A stretch of DNA of 64,000 nt from Nitrospira sp. (GCA_016788885.1 JAEURX010000042.1:1-64000), one strand, 5' to 3'. Counted from the stretch's first letter, positions 1 to 9,579 are shown. Made by a program: numbers and translations. The notes: generated from the letters alone by a model not told the origin.

Positions 1-93
1 AGCACCCTGCTCTAGCCTAACGAGCACCACCTATTCGAGGTCATGATTCGTTATTTTGCATAAGGATACATCATCCTCGTTCGTCACTTCGTT

Positions 94-140
94 GGTTTGT
101 AAACCGCCGGTTGGGGGTTCGATTCCTCTCGCCAGCTCCA
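94..140 (+). other. 3' fragment of tRNA-Thr(TGT), probable att site
   Basis: The sequence reads as the 3' part of a tRNA: an anticodon-loop-like stretch with TGT at 98-100, a variable region, a T arm (GGGGG, loop TTCGATT, CCTCT) and an acceptor 3' strand CGCCAGC followed by T and an encoded CCA at 138-140. No matching acceptor 5' strand (GCTGGCG) or D arm lies upstream, and the 5' anticodon strand is disrupted, so it is not a working tRNA. Such 3' tRNA fragments are left at the distal end of islands integrated by tyrosine recombinases into tRNA genes. The intact copy and the island would then lie to the left, outside the window. Confidence 0.6.
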
Positions 141-308
141 TTTTTCAATGGTTTACATGGAATAATGTCTGATGTCTCAAAAAAAGGTTCACTAGGTGTT
201 CACCAACATAGCCCCGGATACCCTGACTTTTTGGTCAGAAAGAGTTAGTCCCTCCATTTGTAAGCTCCCCGTAGATCGAGACACGCAAAAGGAGAATCTT
301 CAGGCAGG
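141..308. other. non-coding spacer between tRNA fragment and IS
   Basis: No supported gene. A short plus-strand frame from 196 runs into the IS and lacks a ribosome binding site or recognisable protein. Confidence 0.5.
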
Positions 309-336
309 TGACGTTGGTCTCATTCCGAGGCAATTC

Positions 337-1197
337 TTAACCAGAGCAGAGGGCTTCTTCGGCGATCGGTTTAGCCTGACGTTGTGCGACAAACTCATCC
401 GGGGTCATGTGCCCAAGTGAGCTGTGAGGGCGGTGGTGATGGTAATCCATCCGCCACGTTTCGATGATCGCTTGGGCTTCGGCCAGTGAGGCGAACTGGT
501 GGACGTTCAGACACTCGTCGCGGAGCCGCCCGTTACACGATTCAATAAAGGCGTTTTCCACGGGCTTGCCGGGGCGAATAAAGCCGAGCTGGACGCCCCG
601 CCGATAGGCCCAATCTTCCAAGGCGCGCGAGTGGAATTCCGTTCCATGATCGACGGTGATGGAGCGAGGCCCCTGGCCCTCCCCGAGGACGCGATCAAGC
701 ACCTGGCTAACCGTCTCTCCCGTCATTCGGAATCTCGCCTCTAGCACCGGACTGCAGCGACTCCAGTTATCCACCACCGTCAAGATTCGAAATGGCCGCC
801 CGTCGGCCGGGGTATCATGGACAACATCCATGCTCCAGCGCTCGGTCGGCCCGGTTGGATTCGGGGCCGGCCCACGATGCAGGGCGATGTGTTTCCGGCG
901 CCGCACCCGCATGCGCAGCTGTAACCCATCCAGGTGATACAATCGTCGGACGCGCGTCCGATTGATCAGCCACCCCTCACGCCGCAGCAAGACCCAGATC
1001 CGCATGTAGCCAAATCGAGGCCGAGCATGCGCCAGATCCCGAATGCGGAGCCGGAGGGCCGATTGATCCTTGGCGCGACTGGTTCGATACCACGAGGCTC
1101 GCCCAAACTGCGCCAAGCGACAGGCCCGCGCACAACTCACCAAGAACGTCTCATGAAGCCAGTGAGCCAATTCTCGGCGCCGGGCAGGCCTCAGACT
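337..1197 (-). CDS. IS3-family transposase OrfB (DDE integrase), by -1 frameshift from OrfA
   Basis: Catalytic half of the IS3 transposase. It has an N-terminal HTH_21-like segment (RPRFGYMRIWVLLRREG) and an RNase H/rve core with the DDE triad visible as SMDVV, TVDHGTEF and FIESCNGRLRDE. The reading frame joins OrfA at the A7 tract (1197-1203) by a -1 shift, giving SLRPARRRELAHWL after the shift; the first in-frame start within it is at 1170. No internal stop or frameshift was seen, so the element may still be functional. Confidence 0.87.
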   Translation of the reverse strand, partial: SLRPARRRELAHWLHETFLVSCARACRLAQFGRASWYRTSRAKDQSALRLRIRDLAHARPRFGYMRIWVLLRREGWLINRTRVRRLYHLDGLQLRMRVRRRKHIALHRGPAPNPTGPTERWSMDVVHDTPADGRPFRILTVVDNWSRCSPVLEARFRMTGETVSQVLDRVLGEGQGPRSITVDHGTEFHSRALEDWAYRRGVQLGFIRPGKPVENAFIESCNGRLRDECLNVHQFASLAEAQAIIETWRMDYHHHRPHSSLGHMTPDEFVAQRQAKPIAEEALCSG

Positions 1198-1457
1198 TTT
1201 TTTCGTAAGGCCTCCGAGAGCATGTGTTTGTCGAGGGAGAGATCGGCCACCAGCCGTTTGAGCCGGGCGTTCTCCTCTTCCACTTGCCGCAGCCGGCGGA
1301 GCTCGCTCACGCCCAGGTGCGCGTACTTATTTTTCCAGGCGTAGAAGGTTTGCTCGGCGATGCCGAGTTGCCGACAGACATCCCCAACTGGGATCCCACT
1401 CTCGGCTTGCCGGATGGCATAGACGATCTGCTCTTCGGAGAATCGTGACCGCTTCAT
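1191..1457 (-). CDS. IS3-family transposase OrfA
   Basis: An 88-residue helix-turn-helix protein that binds the IS ends. The N-terminal part (MKRSRFSEEQIVYAIRQ, then a second helix pair around GDVCRQLGIAEQTFYAWKNKY) is the classic IS3 OrfA HTH, followed by a leucine-rich helix (EENARLKRLVADLSLDKHML). I chose ATG at 1457 because AAAGGAG lies about 7 bases upstream; a longer reading from 1496 lacks this. Near the end the codons cga-aaa-aaa-gtc contain an A7 tract (1197-1203), the typical -1 slippery site for making the OrfAB transposase. Apparently intact. Confidence 0.88.
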   Translation of the reverse strand: MKRSRFSEEQIVYAIRQAESGIPVGDVCRQLGIAEQTFYAWKNKYAHLGVSELRRLRQVEEENARLKRLVADLSLDKHMLSEALRKKV

Positions 1458-1603
1458 CGATCCACTCCTTTCGGCGAGGACCGTCGAAGCCATCATGCTA
1501 CTCTCGTGTTAGAGTGCCGTCGTTTTCTGGGGAGACGTCAAACTAGCGTTGGCAAACAAATGGAACATCCGATTCAAATAAAGGAGGCCACTTCTTACTA
1601 TGG

Positions 1604-2548
1604 TTAATCAGACACGCTCACTTTCCGTCCATTCTTGTACTCCTCCACTGTTTTGCTCACAGTATTCAAAGAAATAGACTGAGAGGTGCCATCCACTTTA
1701 AGCCCTCGCGACCCGGCTAAGGCCTGTAGGTATTCGCGGCTATCACTTATCACGCTTGTACTCGTGATCCCCAAATCAAACGGTCGGGAGCTGAAAATCG
1801 CTTTGATCGTTTCCGCTCCAAACGGACCTTGGATCGTGAATTGCTCCGGGGAGGTGTCATCTCCAAAGGCATATACACGACCCGCCTTCACGACTCCTTG
1901 TCCCCGAAATTGGTTCGGAACCATATGGACAACCGTTCCATCTGCCTGAAAATAATCCAGTTTCAGATACGCGTCCCGCTCCGATTGCACAGAAATGATA
2001 AGCCGGTCTCCCTCGACATAGTGACCGTCCGATTTATTCGTCCAGATCTTGGCTTTTGAAGAAGGAGACTGCGGCACCACAGACACCGCTGCCTGAGAAA
2101 TTTCCTTCGCATTAACCCGTTGACGGATCATGTCCTCCATAGAGACAGGACTCATGAAAGCCGTGATCGTGACACAGATTTCTTGGCCTCGTTTTTCTTC
2201 TTTTTCTACGCGCACACGTTCAAGGAGGGCTGCGCTGGCAGTCTGTACCACATCTTCCTCGAGTCTAAAATTTTTCACTATGGTGGCAGATTCAACAAAG
2301 ACGCGATGACTCCGCACTGCCTGCTCCTGCGCCAAGCTGATAGCGACCCGTTTCGCCTGTGCCGGCGTCTCGCTGTCGCCGTAGGCATAACAAGCTTGCC
2401 CCTCGACAGGCTCCTGAGATGTGCTGGACCCGCCAGGTGATAGGGGCTCACTCCGGGCATTCCAAGCGGGAGTGATAAGCGCACAGACCAATAATGGAAT
2501 CGACCATGAAATCCACCGGTCAAGTTTAGAAATCCGAGACCATTTCAT
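1604..2548 (-). CDS. exported DUF4384 protein, last gene of the two-partner secretion operon
   Basis: A 314-aa protein with an N-terminal hydrophobic signal segment (about residues 14-30). Residues about 50-140 resemble an LPP20/FlgT-like region (AQAKRVAISLAQEQAV, then SATIVKNF and a KRGQEICVTITAFM strand). From about 165 onward is the DUF4384 domain (AYLKLDYFQADGTVVHMVPNQF and related strands). DUF4384 proteins are extracytoplasmic and often accompany proteases or kinases; their activity is unknown. It follows the CHAT gene by 41 bp in the same direction, so it is probably co-transcribed and acts outside the inner membrane. Function beyond that cannot be assigned. Confidence 0.8.
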   Translation of the reverse strand: MKWSRISKLDRWISWSIPLLVCALITPAWNARSEPLSPGGSSTSQEPVEGQACYAYGDSETPAQAKRVAISLAQEQAVRSHRVFVESATIVKNFRLEEDVVQTASAALLERVRVEKEEKRGQEICVTITAFMSPVSMEDMIRQRVNAKEISQAAVSVVPQSPSSKAKIWTNKSDGHYVEGDRLIISVQSERDAYLKLDYFQADGTVVHMVPNQFRGQGVVKAGRVYAFGDDTSPEQFTIQGPFGAETIKAIFSSRPFDLGITSTSVISDSREYLQALAGSRGLKVDGTSQSISLNTVSKTVEEYKNGRKVSVSD

Positions 2549-2589
2549 GACAAGCTCTCACGGTGCGGAATCGCAGCCACAACACTTTT

Positions 2590-5067
2590 CTACATCCAAT
2601 TACTAATTAACAAGAACGGCGCCCAGAAACTGGGATGACCATACCCGGGCTCATTCAGGATCATCAATTGGGCTCGCTGCAGAGCCACTGCTTTGGTCAC
2701 CGAAGGATCTCGAAGCTGCCGATAGAATTCGTCGACTAGTTCCGAGGTGGCTTTGTCGTCAATGAACCACAGCGTAGCCAACGCGCTTCTGGCTCCGGCC
2801 TTGACTGCTACTCCGGCCAACCCCAGAGCTGCCCGATCATCCCCGATTGCAGTTTCACAGGCGCTGAGCGTGAGCAGTTCAAGCGGAGTCTGCCGGTACT
2901 GAAGCAGTCCTACAAGCTGCGAAAGCCGGTTCATTGTGATCTTGTCATCGTAGGCGAGTAAAAATGATTTGTTTACGTCATTCTCCACCACCCCGTGTGA
3001 CGCGATATGCACCATCCCCACTCCCTGTTCTTTTATTTCTCGTTCCATAGAGGGCACCAGAAATTGGCTATCCAAGAGAAGCTTCCCCCCATAGAGGGTT
3101 TTCAGAGTATCAACCTCCGTAGCGACGTTCGGCAAAGCCGGGAACCCTTGGACGGACTCTGTTAACCCCATCGAGAGCAGATTGATTTTGGTTCGGTCGA
3201 CGGGCCGGGTATCGGTCAAATCCATGCTGGGGGTAACTGCCATAGCATACGTATCAATCGCAAAATGCTTTCCATCATAAAGCGCGGCCATCGGAACCGT
3301 CCGGAGAGGTCCATCGGGTACGAACACCAAGGTATGAATGGCGCGTGACGAGTATTCACGTTGCGCCGGCGCTACCAGCCAACCATAGAGTCTTTGAGCA
3401 TGGGTAAGGTAACGGTTTGATTGACGATCTTGGATCGTCCTGCGGAAGGCTCTGACCTCTTGAGTCAACTGTTCCGCGTTTACCGGAACACCAAAACGAT
3501 ACAACTTGTCGCCCATATCAACGAGCAATTCCAAGCGATCCGGAAGAATGATCGGATAAATAACCGCAGTGTGATCAGGAATCGCCCCGCGGCCCCGCTT
3601 CGCAAGCATATTCCCCACGCAGTCGTCTCTAAAGTAGTCCTGCAGCTCGGCAGTTCTACTTGCTTCGACGGCTTCCCGAACCTGCACGAGTAGCCGCTGA
3701 ACCTGTTCGGGCTCTTGAGAATTCACGGCTCGACGTAACAGCGAATCCTCAAATTCCGTAAAGAGCGGTGCAATGGAATCGTGAAATGAGTGGTGACGGC
3801 CCTGATAGCCGACAGAAAATTCATAGCGAATGGGTTTCAGGATAGTCACGGCTCGCTGATACGCCGCAAGCGCCTCATCTGGTTTGTCGGATGCCTTGAG
3901 CAGACGGGCCGTCTGCCATTGCCATCGGTAGGAAGACTCCGGCACGTTGCCCTTCTGGGCGGCGAGTGCAGCTCTTCGCGTGAAATCTAGGGCCTCTCCA
4001 TAACGATGTTCCTTCTCCAACAAAGCTCCTAAATAACCCCAGGCATAAGACTGTGCCCGCGGGTCTCCTAGCCGGGTAGCAACCTGCGCAGCGGCGACAA
4101 AGGAATCCGAAGCCTGTCGCACCAGGCTATTGTCGGAGGGGACATACGATGGCACCTTTTTTCCCTCCCGTGAAGCAGGTGACGTTCCTGCCCCAACGCC
4201 TAGCCCTCGGGTATTACCGGCAAAGGGACCCTCCGCAGCTTGCGCCATCATCCGCGGTGAAGACACCGCCATTCGAAGGTCATCGTACGTCAATCCTATA
4301 TTGAGCAAACCATAGGCTTTGGAGTAAGAATCCTCCAGACTTTGGATCTCTGCATAAGCAAGGTCGAGCTGCTTTTCCGCTTCGGTAAGTTGCTGCTCTT
4401 CAAACAACGCCATCGCCATGTTCGTTTGCGCCATCACAGCGAGCGCCGGCTGATCAGTGAGGCTCGCGAGGCTCTTGCTTTCAAGATAGACGTCGATCGC
4501 TTCAATCCGCTGGTTGGTTGATGTCAAGGCGTTCCCCAGGTCATTGAGAAGCATGGCGAGCAACCCCGTGTCCTTCTCTTCCTCTTCACGCACAAGACTC
4601 ACCGCCTTGGTAAGGTGTTCGAGCGCAAGGTCGCTCTGACCCAATGCAAGTGCGGCATTGCCGAGACGCCCCAGAATAGCGGCGGTCTGTGCTCGGCTGC
4701 CAACTTGCTCCGACAGCTTCAAGGCAGCTTGCAAGGTCGTAAGAGCCTCGCGGATCTGTCCCTCTTGCTGAAACGCATAGGCAAGATGGGTCAACGCCTG
4801 GCTTTGCTCTTTTAACTGGCCTTCTCGTTCATAGAGACGGGCTGCCTCCATCCAATGCAACGCCGCCTGAGGAAAGGATCCTTGGGTGAAAAACTCCCGG
4901 CCCTGCGCCATTTCTTGTTCAGCCGGCCTTAGAGTCTGTTCATTGGCGAGCACATGATGTAACCCGAGCGCTATGAGCACTATGACAATGCAACTCCAGC
5001 GTAAGAATTTCGTGCAGAGCCATCCGACAAGATGGCCCTGCCTGACGCTATTTAGGGGTGAGTTCAT
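2590..5067 (-). CDS. exported TPR-CHAT domain protease
   Basis: An 825-aa caspase-related (clan CD) protease. A signal or anchor segment lies at about 20-42 (WSCIVIVLIALGLHHVLA). Helical TPR repeats fill about 50-420 (for example AALHWMEAARLYEREGQ, QAALKLSEQVGSRAQTAAIL). The C-terminal CHAT domain carries the catalytic dyad: His691 in VHIASHG and Cys737 in LTLSACET. ATG at 5067 has GAGGG just upstream. It lies 40 bp downstream of tpsA and 41 bp upstream of the DUF4384 gene. CHAT proteins beside two-partner secretion exoproteins are familiar from cyanobacteria; a role in processing the exoprotein or another surface protein is inference. Confidence 0.9.
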   Translation of the reverse strand: MNSPLNSVRQGHLVGWLCTKFLRWSCIVIVLIALGLHHVLANEQTLRPAEQEMAQGREFFTQGSFPQAALHWMEAARLYEREGQLKEQSQALTHLAYAFQQEGQIREALTTLQAALKLSEQVGSRAQTAAILGRLGNAALALGQSDLALEHLTKAVSLVREEEEKDTGLLAMLLNDLGNALTSTNQRIEAIDVYLESKSLASLTDQPALAVMAQTNMAMALFEEQQLTEAEKQLDLAYAEIQSLEDSYSKAYGLLNIGLTYDDLRMAVSSPRMMAQAAEGPFAGNTRGLGVGAGTSPASREGKKVPSYVPSDNSLVRQASDSFVAAAQVATRLGDPRAQSYAWGYLGALLEKEHRYGEALDFTRRAALAAQKGNVPESSYRWQWQTARLLKASDKPDEALAAYQRAVTILKPIRYEFSVGYQGRHHSFHDSIAPLFTEFEDSLLRRAVNSQEPEQVQRLLVQVREAVEASRTAELQDYFRDDCVGNMLAKRGRGAIPDHTAVIYPIILPDRLELLVDMGDKLYRFGVPVNAEQLTQEVRAFRRTIQDRQSNRYLTHAQRLYGWLVAPAQREYSSRAIHTLVFVPDGPLRTVPMAALYDGKHFAIDTYAMAVTPSMDLTDTRPVDRTKINLLSMGLTESVQGFPALPNVATEVDTLKTLYGGKLLLDSQFLVPSMEREIKEQGVGMVHIASHGVVENDVNKSFLLAYDDKITMNRLSQLVGLLQYRQTPLELLTLSACETAIGDDRAALGLAGVAVKAGARSALATLWFIDDKATSELVDEFYRQLRDPSVTKAVALQRAQLMILNEPGYGHPSFWAPFLLISNWM

Positions 5068-5107
5068 AATGCCCTCCGTGCCGACCGACGATTCCTATCA
5101 TTGATGA

Positions 5108-7627
5108 TCAGCATCCTTTATCCAGCTGGAGAAAGGCCGCCACGCCGGGGGCCAGATTCAATGTGCCCTGCCCTCTCCTTACTGCGCTTGCCGGAAGGAG
5201 CGAGAGGCCGCTGATTTTCGGTGTCCCGGTTTGAACACCTAACGGGCTCGCGAGCATTCCACCTGGCTGCGGTGGCGCTGCATCCCGACCACGTTGAACA
5301 AATGAGCTGAACTCTCCCGTCTTACTCCCGACGCAACGATCCGACGCCATAATGAGTTGATTGGCATAAGTCGATGGAAGTGGTGTAGTGGGCGCTTTTC
5401 CGGCTGCAACGGAATTGCTCGCTGCGGCAGAATTGCTCAGGGACGTGTCGAGTACTTGCACGTTGGCTGAGGCGGTCGAATTTCCCTCCGATGCCGTAAT
5501 GGTGGCAATTCCTACAGCCTCGCCTCGTATTGGCGTCGTCACACTCTTCTGACCTGCCGGGATGATCACGAACGGATCTGGCCTTGCCACACCGGTATTA
5601 CTGCTATCGAGTGCCACACGCACGTCTCTAGAAGAGGGCGCGGCTAATGTGATGGTGACATTACCGGTAGTATTGGATGAAACAGTGAGGTTGGGTGCAA
5701 ATGTCGTGATCGGGGGCGGGTTCACCACCACAGGCGCAGTGACGTTTCCACCAGCATAAGAAGCTGTAATGGTCGCTGTCCCGGGGTGCTGGCCAAGCAC
5801 GATCACCGGGCCGGTGCTTTGATTCTGGCCAATCGTGATCGGAGTGGGTGCCGGGATTGCATCAGGATTGGAACTTGTGAACGTTACGGTTATCGGATGA
5901 GGCGCTGGTTTTCCCAGCACAACGCTCAGGGTCTCATTGTTGCCTTCAATGAGCGGAGTAGCAGGACCAAAGGACTGCAACGGAATGGGATTGACTTGTA
6001 TTGGTGAACTTGGTGGTGTGCTCGCCACTTGCTGATTACCTACCTGCAAGGAAGCGGTGATAGTGGCAGAGCCTGATTGGAGGGTTGAAAACGGTACGGA
6101 CGCGCTGCTGGTTTGACCAGCCGGAATGGTGACCTGATTGCTCGGGAGTGAAAGCACCGAAGAGTTAGATGCTCCGAATGTGACGGTCACCGGTACTGAC
6201 AGCGGCCTTCCCAGCGTAATGCTCACTGTCCCCCCATCTCCTTCGGTCAGCGCCGAGGGAGTGGGAGCCAGCGAACTGGATGGAAATGTTACCTGGACCA
6301 AGGCACCAGCCGGCGCACTGGTGCCGGCGGAAGCTTTGACGGATGTCGTACCCGGCGCCACGCCATGGACTCCCGGAGTGACGGATGCTGAATTGCTTCC
6401 AGCAGGGACTGTTACAGCGGCGGGGGTTACTGAGGCGACATTCGCATTATCGCTGTTGACTTGAATGTCAACTTGCCTGGTAAAAGCGTGGTTGAGGGTC
6501 ACCGTTAAAGGCCCATTTCCGCCAACATCTAATGTCGTAGCCGGGGATAGTGATGTGACGGCTGGAGACGACACAATGAGTTGGGTGGATGGCAGATTGG
6601 CAACCTGGAGTGATCCGTCCTGAATAATGATTACCGGAGGCTTTCCACTAGTGAGATCCGTGCCAATATAACCGGTCCCGTTTGTTCCGTTGTAGGTCAC
6701 TCCGTTGAGCTGTATCGCGGCACGAGCGTTTATGACGGCGTCAACACCACTAGGACCCTGACCAAGAGTAATTGTGCCGGCGAGTGATGGAGACGATTCG
6801 CAGGGGTAACAGTAATTTGAGTAGCTGTGAGCCCCAGTCTCTTGATTCAGGTCAACGAATGTCCACGAATCACCTTCATATGCAGGTTGTAAGGGCCCAA
6901 CACTCGTAACTCTTACCACTCCATTAGGAGCAGATAGATTTCCACCAGCAATTAGGATGTTCCCTCCCACAAACGCCAGAGCTGGTCCCGGCACTGATAA
7001 ATTGCTTTCGGTAATGGTAATTGGGCCTGGCGTTGTCCCTTCTTTCCCCATAAAGCCGAATGCCACGACAGAGGCAATGGAAAGAATGCCTACGTCCTTG
7101 ACAGACGAATTCATCGTGAATTGACCTTCATTGCTAAAGTTCAAAGTATTGGCAGTAGTGAATGTCGCTGAACCGCCGACGTTTAGCTGTGCATGAGAGC
7201 CGAACATGATCCCGCTGGGATTCATAAACCAAAGATTTGCATTGCCGAAGTTGAATTGGGAGTTGCTATAGCCAGTAGTTTGGAGGGTGCCATTTATTAC
7301 TGACTGCTCTCCGCCCACAACTCGGGCGAAAATATTGGTTGTAGAGGAACCATCATTATGAAATTGCGCCAACGCCTTATCTCCAATGCTAAATGATTGA
7401 AAACTATGAAACAAATTGGTGCCAGCTCGGGTGCCTCCCGTGATGGTTGTCGAAGTGCCAGAACCATTTGTTATCTGAGTTTGAAGATTTTGGCTAGAAT
7501 TTCCAGGCAGAGTGATGTTGTTATTAACCTGAGCTCCGCTAATAGAACTAAACGAAAGTAGTATCGATCCAGTAATCGACCACAGTAACAACAAGGCCAG
7601 CCTGTTGGTCTCAATTTGAATAAACAT
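5108..7627 (-). CDS. TpsA exoprotein, filamentous haemagglutinin N-terminal domain with Ig-like repeats
   Basis: An 839-aa secreted protein. A signal peptide (about 1-32) is followed by the TPS secretion domain (about 33-270), which includes SGTSTTITGGTRAGTNLFHSF and the NPSGIMFG motif (variant of NPNGI) recognised by the TpsB partner. The middle (about 350-740) holds roughly four imperfect Ig-like repeats of about 90 residues, each built around T-V-x-L-G-x-P and SATITAS strands. The C-terminus carries the conserved-looking end SSFVQRGRDAAPPQPGG. Start ATG has GAGGAG 7 bases upstream. It is short compared with large adhesins, closer to cyanobacterial-type TpsA proteins. The partner tpsB is immediately upstream. 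Confidence 0.88.
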   Translation of the reverse strand: MFIQIETNRLALLLLWSITGSILLSFSSISGAQVNNNITLPGNSSQNLQTQITNGSGTSTTITGGTRAGTNLFHSFQSFSIGDKALAQFHNDGSSTTNIFARVVGGEQSVINGTLQTTGYSNSQFNFGNANLWFMNPSGIMFGSHAQLNVGGSATFTTANTLNFSNEGQFTMNSSVKDVGILSIASVVAFGFMGKEGTTPGPITITESNLSVPGPALAFVGGNILIAGGNLSAPNGVVRVTSVGPLQPAYEGDSWTFVDLNQETGAHSYSNYCYPCESSPSLAGTITLGQGPSGVDAVINARAAIQLNGVTYNGTNGTGYIGTDLTSGKPPVIIIQDGSLQVANLPSTQLIVSSPAVTSLSPATTLDVGGNGPLTVTLNHAFTRQVDIQVNSDNANVASVTPAAVTVPAGSNSASVTPGVHGVAPGTTSVKASAGTSAPAGALVQVTFPSSSLAPTPSALTEGDGGTVSITLGRPLSVPVTVTFGASNSSVLSLPSNQVTIPAGQTSSASVPFSTLQSGSATITASLQVGNQQVASTPPSSPIQVNPIPLQSFGPATPLIEGNNETLSVVLGKPAPHPITVTFTSSNPDAIPAPTPITIGQNQSTGPVIVLGQHPGTATITASYAGGNVTAPVVVNPPPITTFAPNLTVSSNTTGNVTITLAAPSSRDVRVALDSSNTGVARPDPFVIIPAGQKSVTTPIRGEAVGIATITASEGNSTASANVQVLDTSLSNSAAASNSVAAGKAPTTPLPSTYANQLIMASDRCVGSKTGEFSSFVQRGRDAAPPQPGGMLASPLGVQTGTPKISGLSLLPASAVRRGQGTLNLAPGVAAFLQLDKGC

Positions 7628-7782
7628 AACGGCGCTCCTCTAGTTCGTTATGTCGAAGATCGACGACTTCCGCTGATAATTCCACCCCTGTAAAACTTTC
7701 GGCCAGCGATAACATCCTGGGAACCGGTCCGGCGCGTTGATGCTCTATACGTATTGAATGGTGATCATTCATTTCATCCTAT
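7628..7782. other. tpsB-tpsA intergenic spacer
   Basis: 155 bp between two minus-strand genes; no gene, no clear terminator. It supplies the tpsA ribosome binding site (GAGGAG near 7635). Confidence 0.5.
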
Positions 7783-9579
7783 CTACAACGCCTGCACGAC
7801 CAACTGTAAATACACGCCGTGGTCCTGCAGATTCCCATTGCCTCCGCGAAAATGGTTGAGTTGCTGTCCCCAATAAACTTCGAAGTGGCTGCCTGGCAGG
7901 AAATTCCAAATTGCTCCCACGCCGACACTCGCCAATGTCTTGGGGGGATCGATCGGACTGGGAACGGTCGTCTGCCATCCGTGGCCAAAGTCAACGAAGG
8001 GAGCAATAAACAAGGTATCGACTCCAGCGGCCGTCCTGTATAGAGGTACGCGCGCTTCTACTGAGGCGATCGCCGCATTGTCCCGGATGAGCGTGAAGGC
8101 TCGATATCCGCGCACGCTATAGCGCCCGCCCACCGAGATCTGTTCCAAGGGAAACAAATGATCGTTGGACAGTTGCACCACCCCTCTCCCAACTAATTGC
8201 GTTCGCAGAAACTGAAGCTGCCGCAACCACTGCCCTTCACCCAACCAGGAAAAGAAACGTCCGTCTGGCAAATTCACGGTTGGATTGGTGGTGGCACCAA
8301 GCGCCCCTATACCGAGTGAAAAGCGCGACAGCGCCGAGAAAACTTGGTTGTCGCCCCGGTGCACCCAATCCTGAGTGAAGCGCAAGACCGCTAATCTGAA
8401 CACCCCGTTCGCCGCGCCCTGGATAAACTCAAACGGCTGGCCCTGCAGAAAACTTTTGTTCTCTTCATAGTCGAGTCCGAGTGAGACACCGAACTCCTGC
8501 CTCGGCGTCCGGTACAGGGGCTGTCGAAGCATTACACCGATGATTTGGGATTCGTTTTTAATATCGAGCACCTCAAAGGGGTCTTCTACGACCTTAAAAT
8601 TGAAGCGGCGATACTGAACAGAGAGCGTGGTATCCCGCGCTGTCACCGGGACGGCATAGGAGAAGTTCAAAATGGGATTCACTCCTGCGGAGGCTCCATA
8701 TTGGAGCGTCAACGTATCGCCGATGCCGAACAGGTTCTGATCCATCAAGGTAATTGAACCCTGCTCTGCTCCAACGGAGGGCGAGAGGAAATTATTGAAC
8801 TCCAGCCATGCCTTGAAAGGATTCGCTTCTTTGACTCGCACATCGAGCGCGCTTTCTCCACGTACGAGGCCGGGTTTCAGCTCGGCATTCACTCGTTCGA
8901 TACGGGGATTCGTCTGGAGAATTTGGAGGCGTTCCTGCAATGTATTCGCGTTAAGGGGTGGCCCGGCACTCAGTCGCAATCGATCCTCGAAGTACGACGT
9001 GCGGAACCACCGGTTGCCTTCAACATTGATCTCCTTCAGCGTGCCTTCGATGATCTGGACCGTGATGAACGGTTCGGTCACCGCCTGATCTGGAATGATC
9101 GCACCCGAGGTGACATAACCATGGTTGATGTAGAACATGGTCAATTCGAGCCTGAGACTTTCCAGATCTTCCGTGGTCAGCTCTCGATTCGTGTACTTGG
9201 AAGTCACTTCGGCAAGTTGTTGATCAGTGAAGGCGGTGTTCCCCACGAGGTGAATCTCCTTCACCGAAATTTTGAGGCCTGTAATTGGTTCACCAGGCCG
9301 GACCTGTGGCTGAGACGGCATTTGGAGCGCAGGCGGCTTGGGTGGCGGAGGGGCCTGAGGCAATTCTGGCTGTTTAGGAGGTAAGGGGATCGGTAGCTCG
9401 AGAGGCAACGGTAGTCCAGCTTGACCGAATACAGAAGACGCCAAGAATACATTGAGCAAGACTGCGGCGACGAATACCCCGCACTCAGCATACCTCGATA
9501 TCGTTGCGTGGCCTTCGATGAATTCCTGGTAGGCCCCTAGTGCTTCTTCTCCTTCAGGAGTTGCTCGCCCCCGAACCAT
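7783..9579 (-). CDS. TpsB outer-membrane transporter, ShlB/FhaC family
   Basis: A 598-aa outer-membrane beta-barrel that secretes the adjacent TpsA. After a hydrophobic export segment (VFVAAVLLNVFLASSVFG) comes a proline-rich linker, then two POTRA domains (ISVKEIHLVGNTAFTD... and FITVQIIEGTLKEINVEG...), then the 16-strand barrel, including the family motif GGRYSVRGYRAF in the L6 loop. GTG at 9588 is possible, but ATG at 9579 is placed 8 bases after GGAGGAG and is preferred. It is the first gene of the minus-strand operon tpsB-tpsA-CHAT-DUF4384. Confidence 0.9.
   Translation of the reverse strand: MVRGRATPEGEEALGAYQEFIEGHATISRYAECGVFVAAVLLNVFLASSVFGQAGLPLPLELPIPLPPKQPELPQAPPPPKPPALQMPSQPQVRPGEPITGLKISVKEIHLVGNTAFTDQQLAEVTSKYTNRELTTEDLESLRLELTMFYINHGYVTSGAIIPDQAVTEPFITVQIIEGTLKEINVEGNRWFRTSYFEDRLRLSAGPPLNANTLQERLQILQTNPRIERVNAELKPGLVRGESALDVRVKEANPFKAWLEFNNFLSPSVGAEQGSITLMDQNLFGIGDTLTLQYGASAGVNPILNFSYAVPVTARDTTLSVQYRRFNFKVVEDPFEVLDIKNESQIIGVMLRQPLYRTPRQEFGVSLGLDYEENKSFLQGQPFEFIQGAANGVFRLAVLRFTQDWVHRGDNQVFSALSRFSLGIGALGATTNPTVNLPDGRFFSWLGEGQWLRQLQFLRTQLVGRGVVQLSNDHLFPLEQISVGGRYSVRGYRAFTLIRDNAAIASVEARVPLYRTAAGVDTLFIAPFVDFGHGWQTTVPSPIDPPKTLASVGVGAIWNFLPGSHFEVYWGQQLNHFRGGNGNLQDHGVYLQLVVQAL

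Larger units (their letters stand above)
309..1540 (-). mobile_element. IS3-family insertion sequence (IS407/IS2-like), about 1.23 kb
   Basis: A two-frame orfA/orfB transposase unit on the minus strand with the size expected of IS3-family elements. The proposed ends both start TGACGT (309-314 on plus; 1535-1540 on minus), but the inverted repeats match poorly beyond that and I see no target duplication, so the exact ends are uncertain by some tens of bases. The element sits between the tRNA-Thr fragment and the two-partner secretion operon. Confidence 0.75.

Noticed and set aside
94-140. Functional tRNA-Thr
   Set aside because: No 5' acceptor strand or D arm upstream and the anticodon stem is mispaired; only the 3' part is present.
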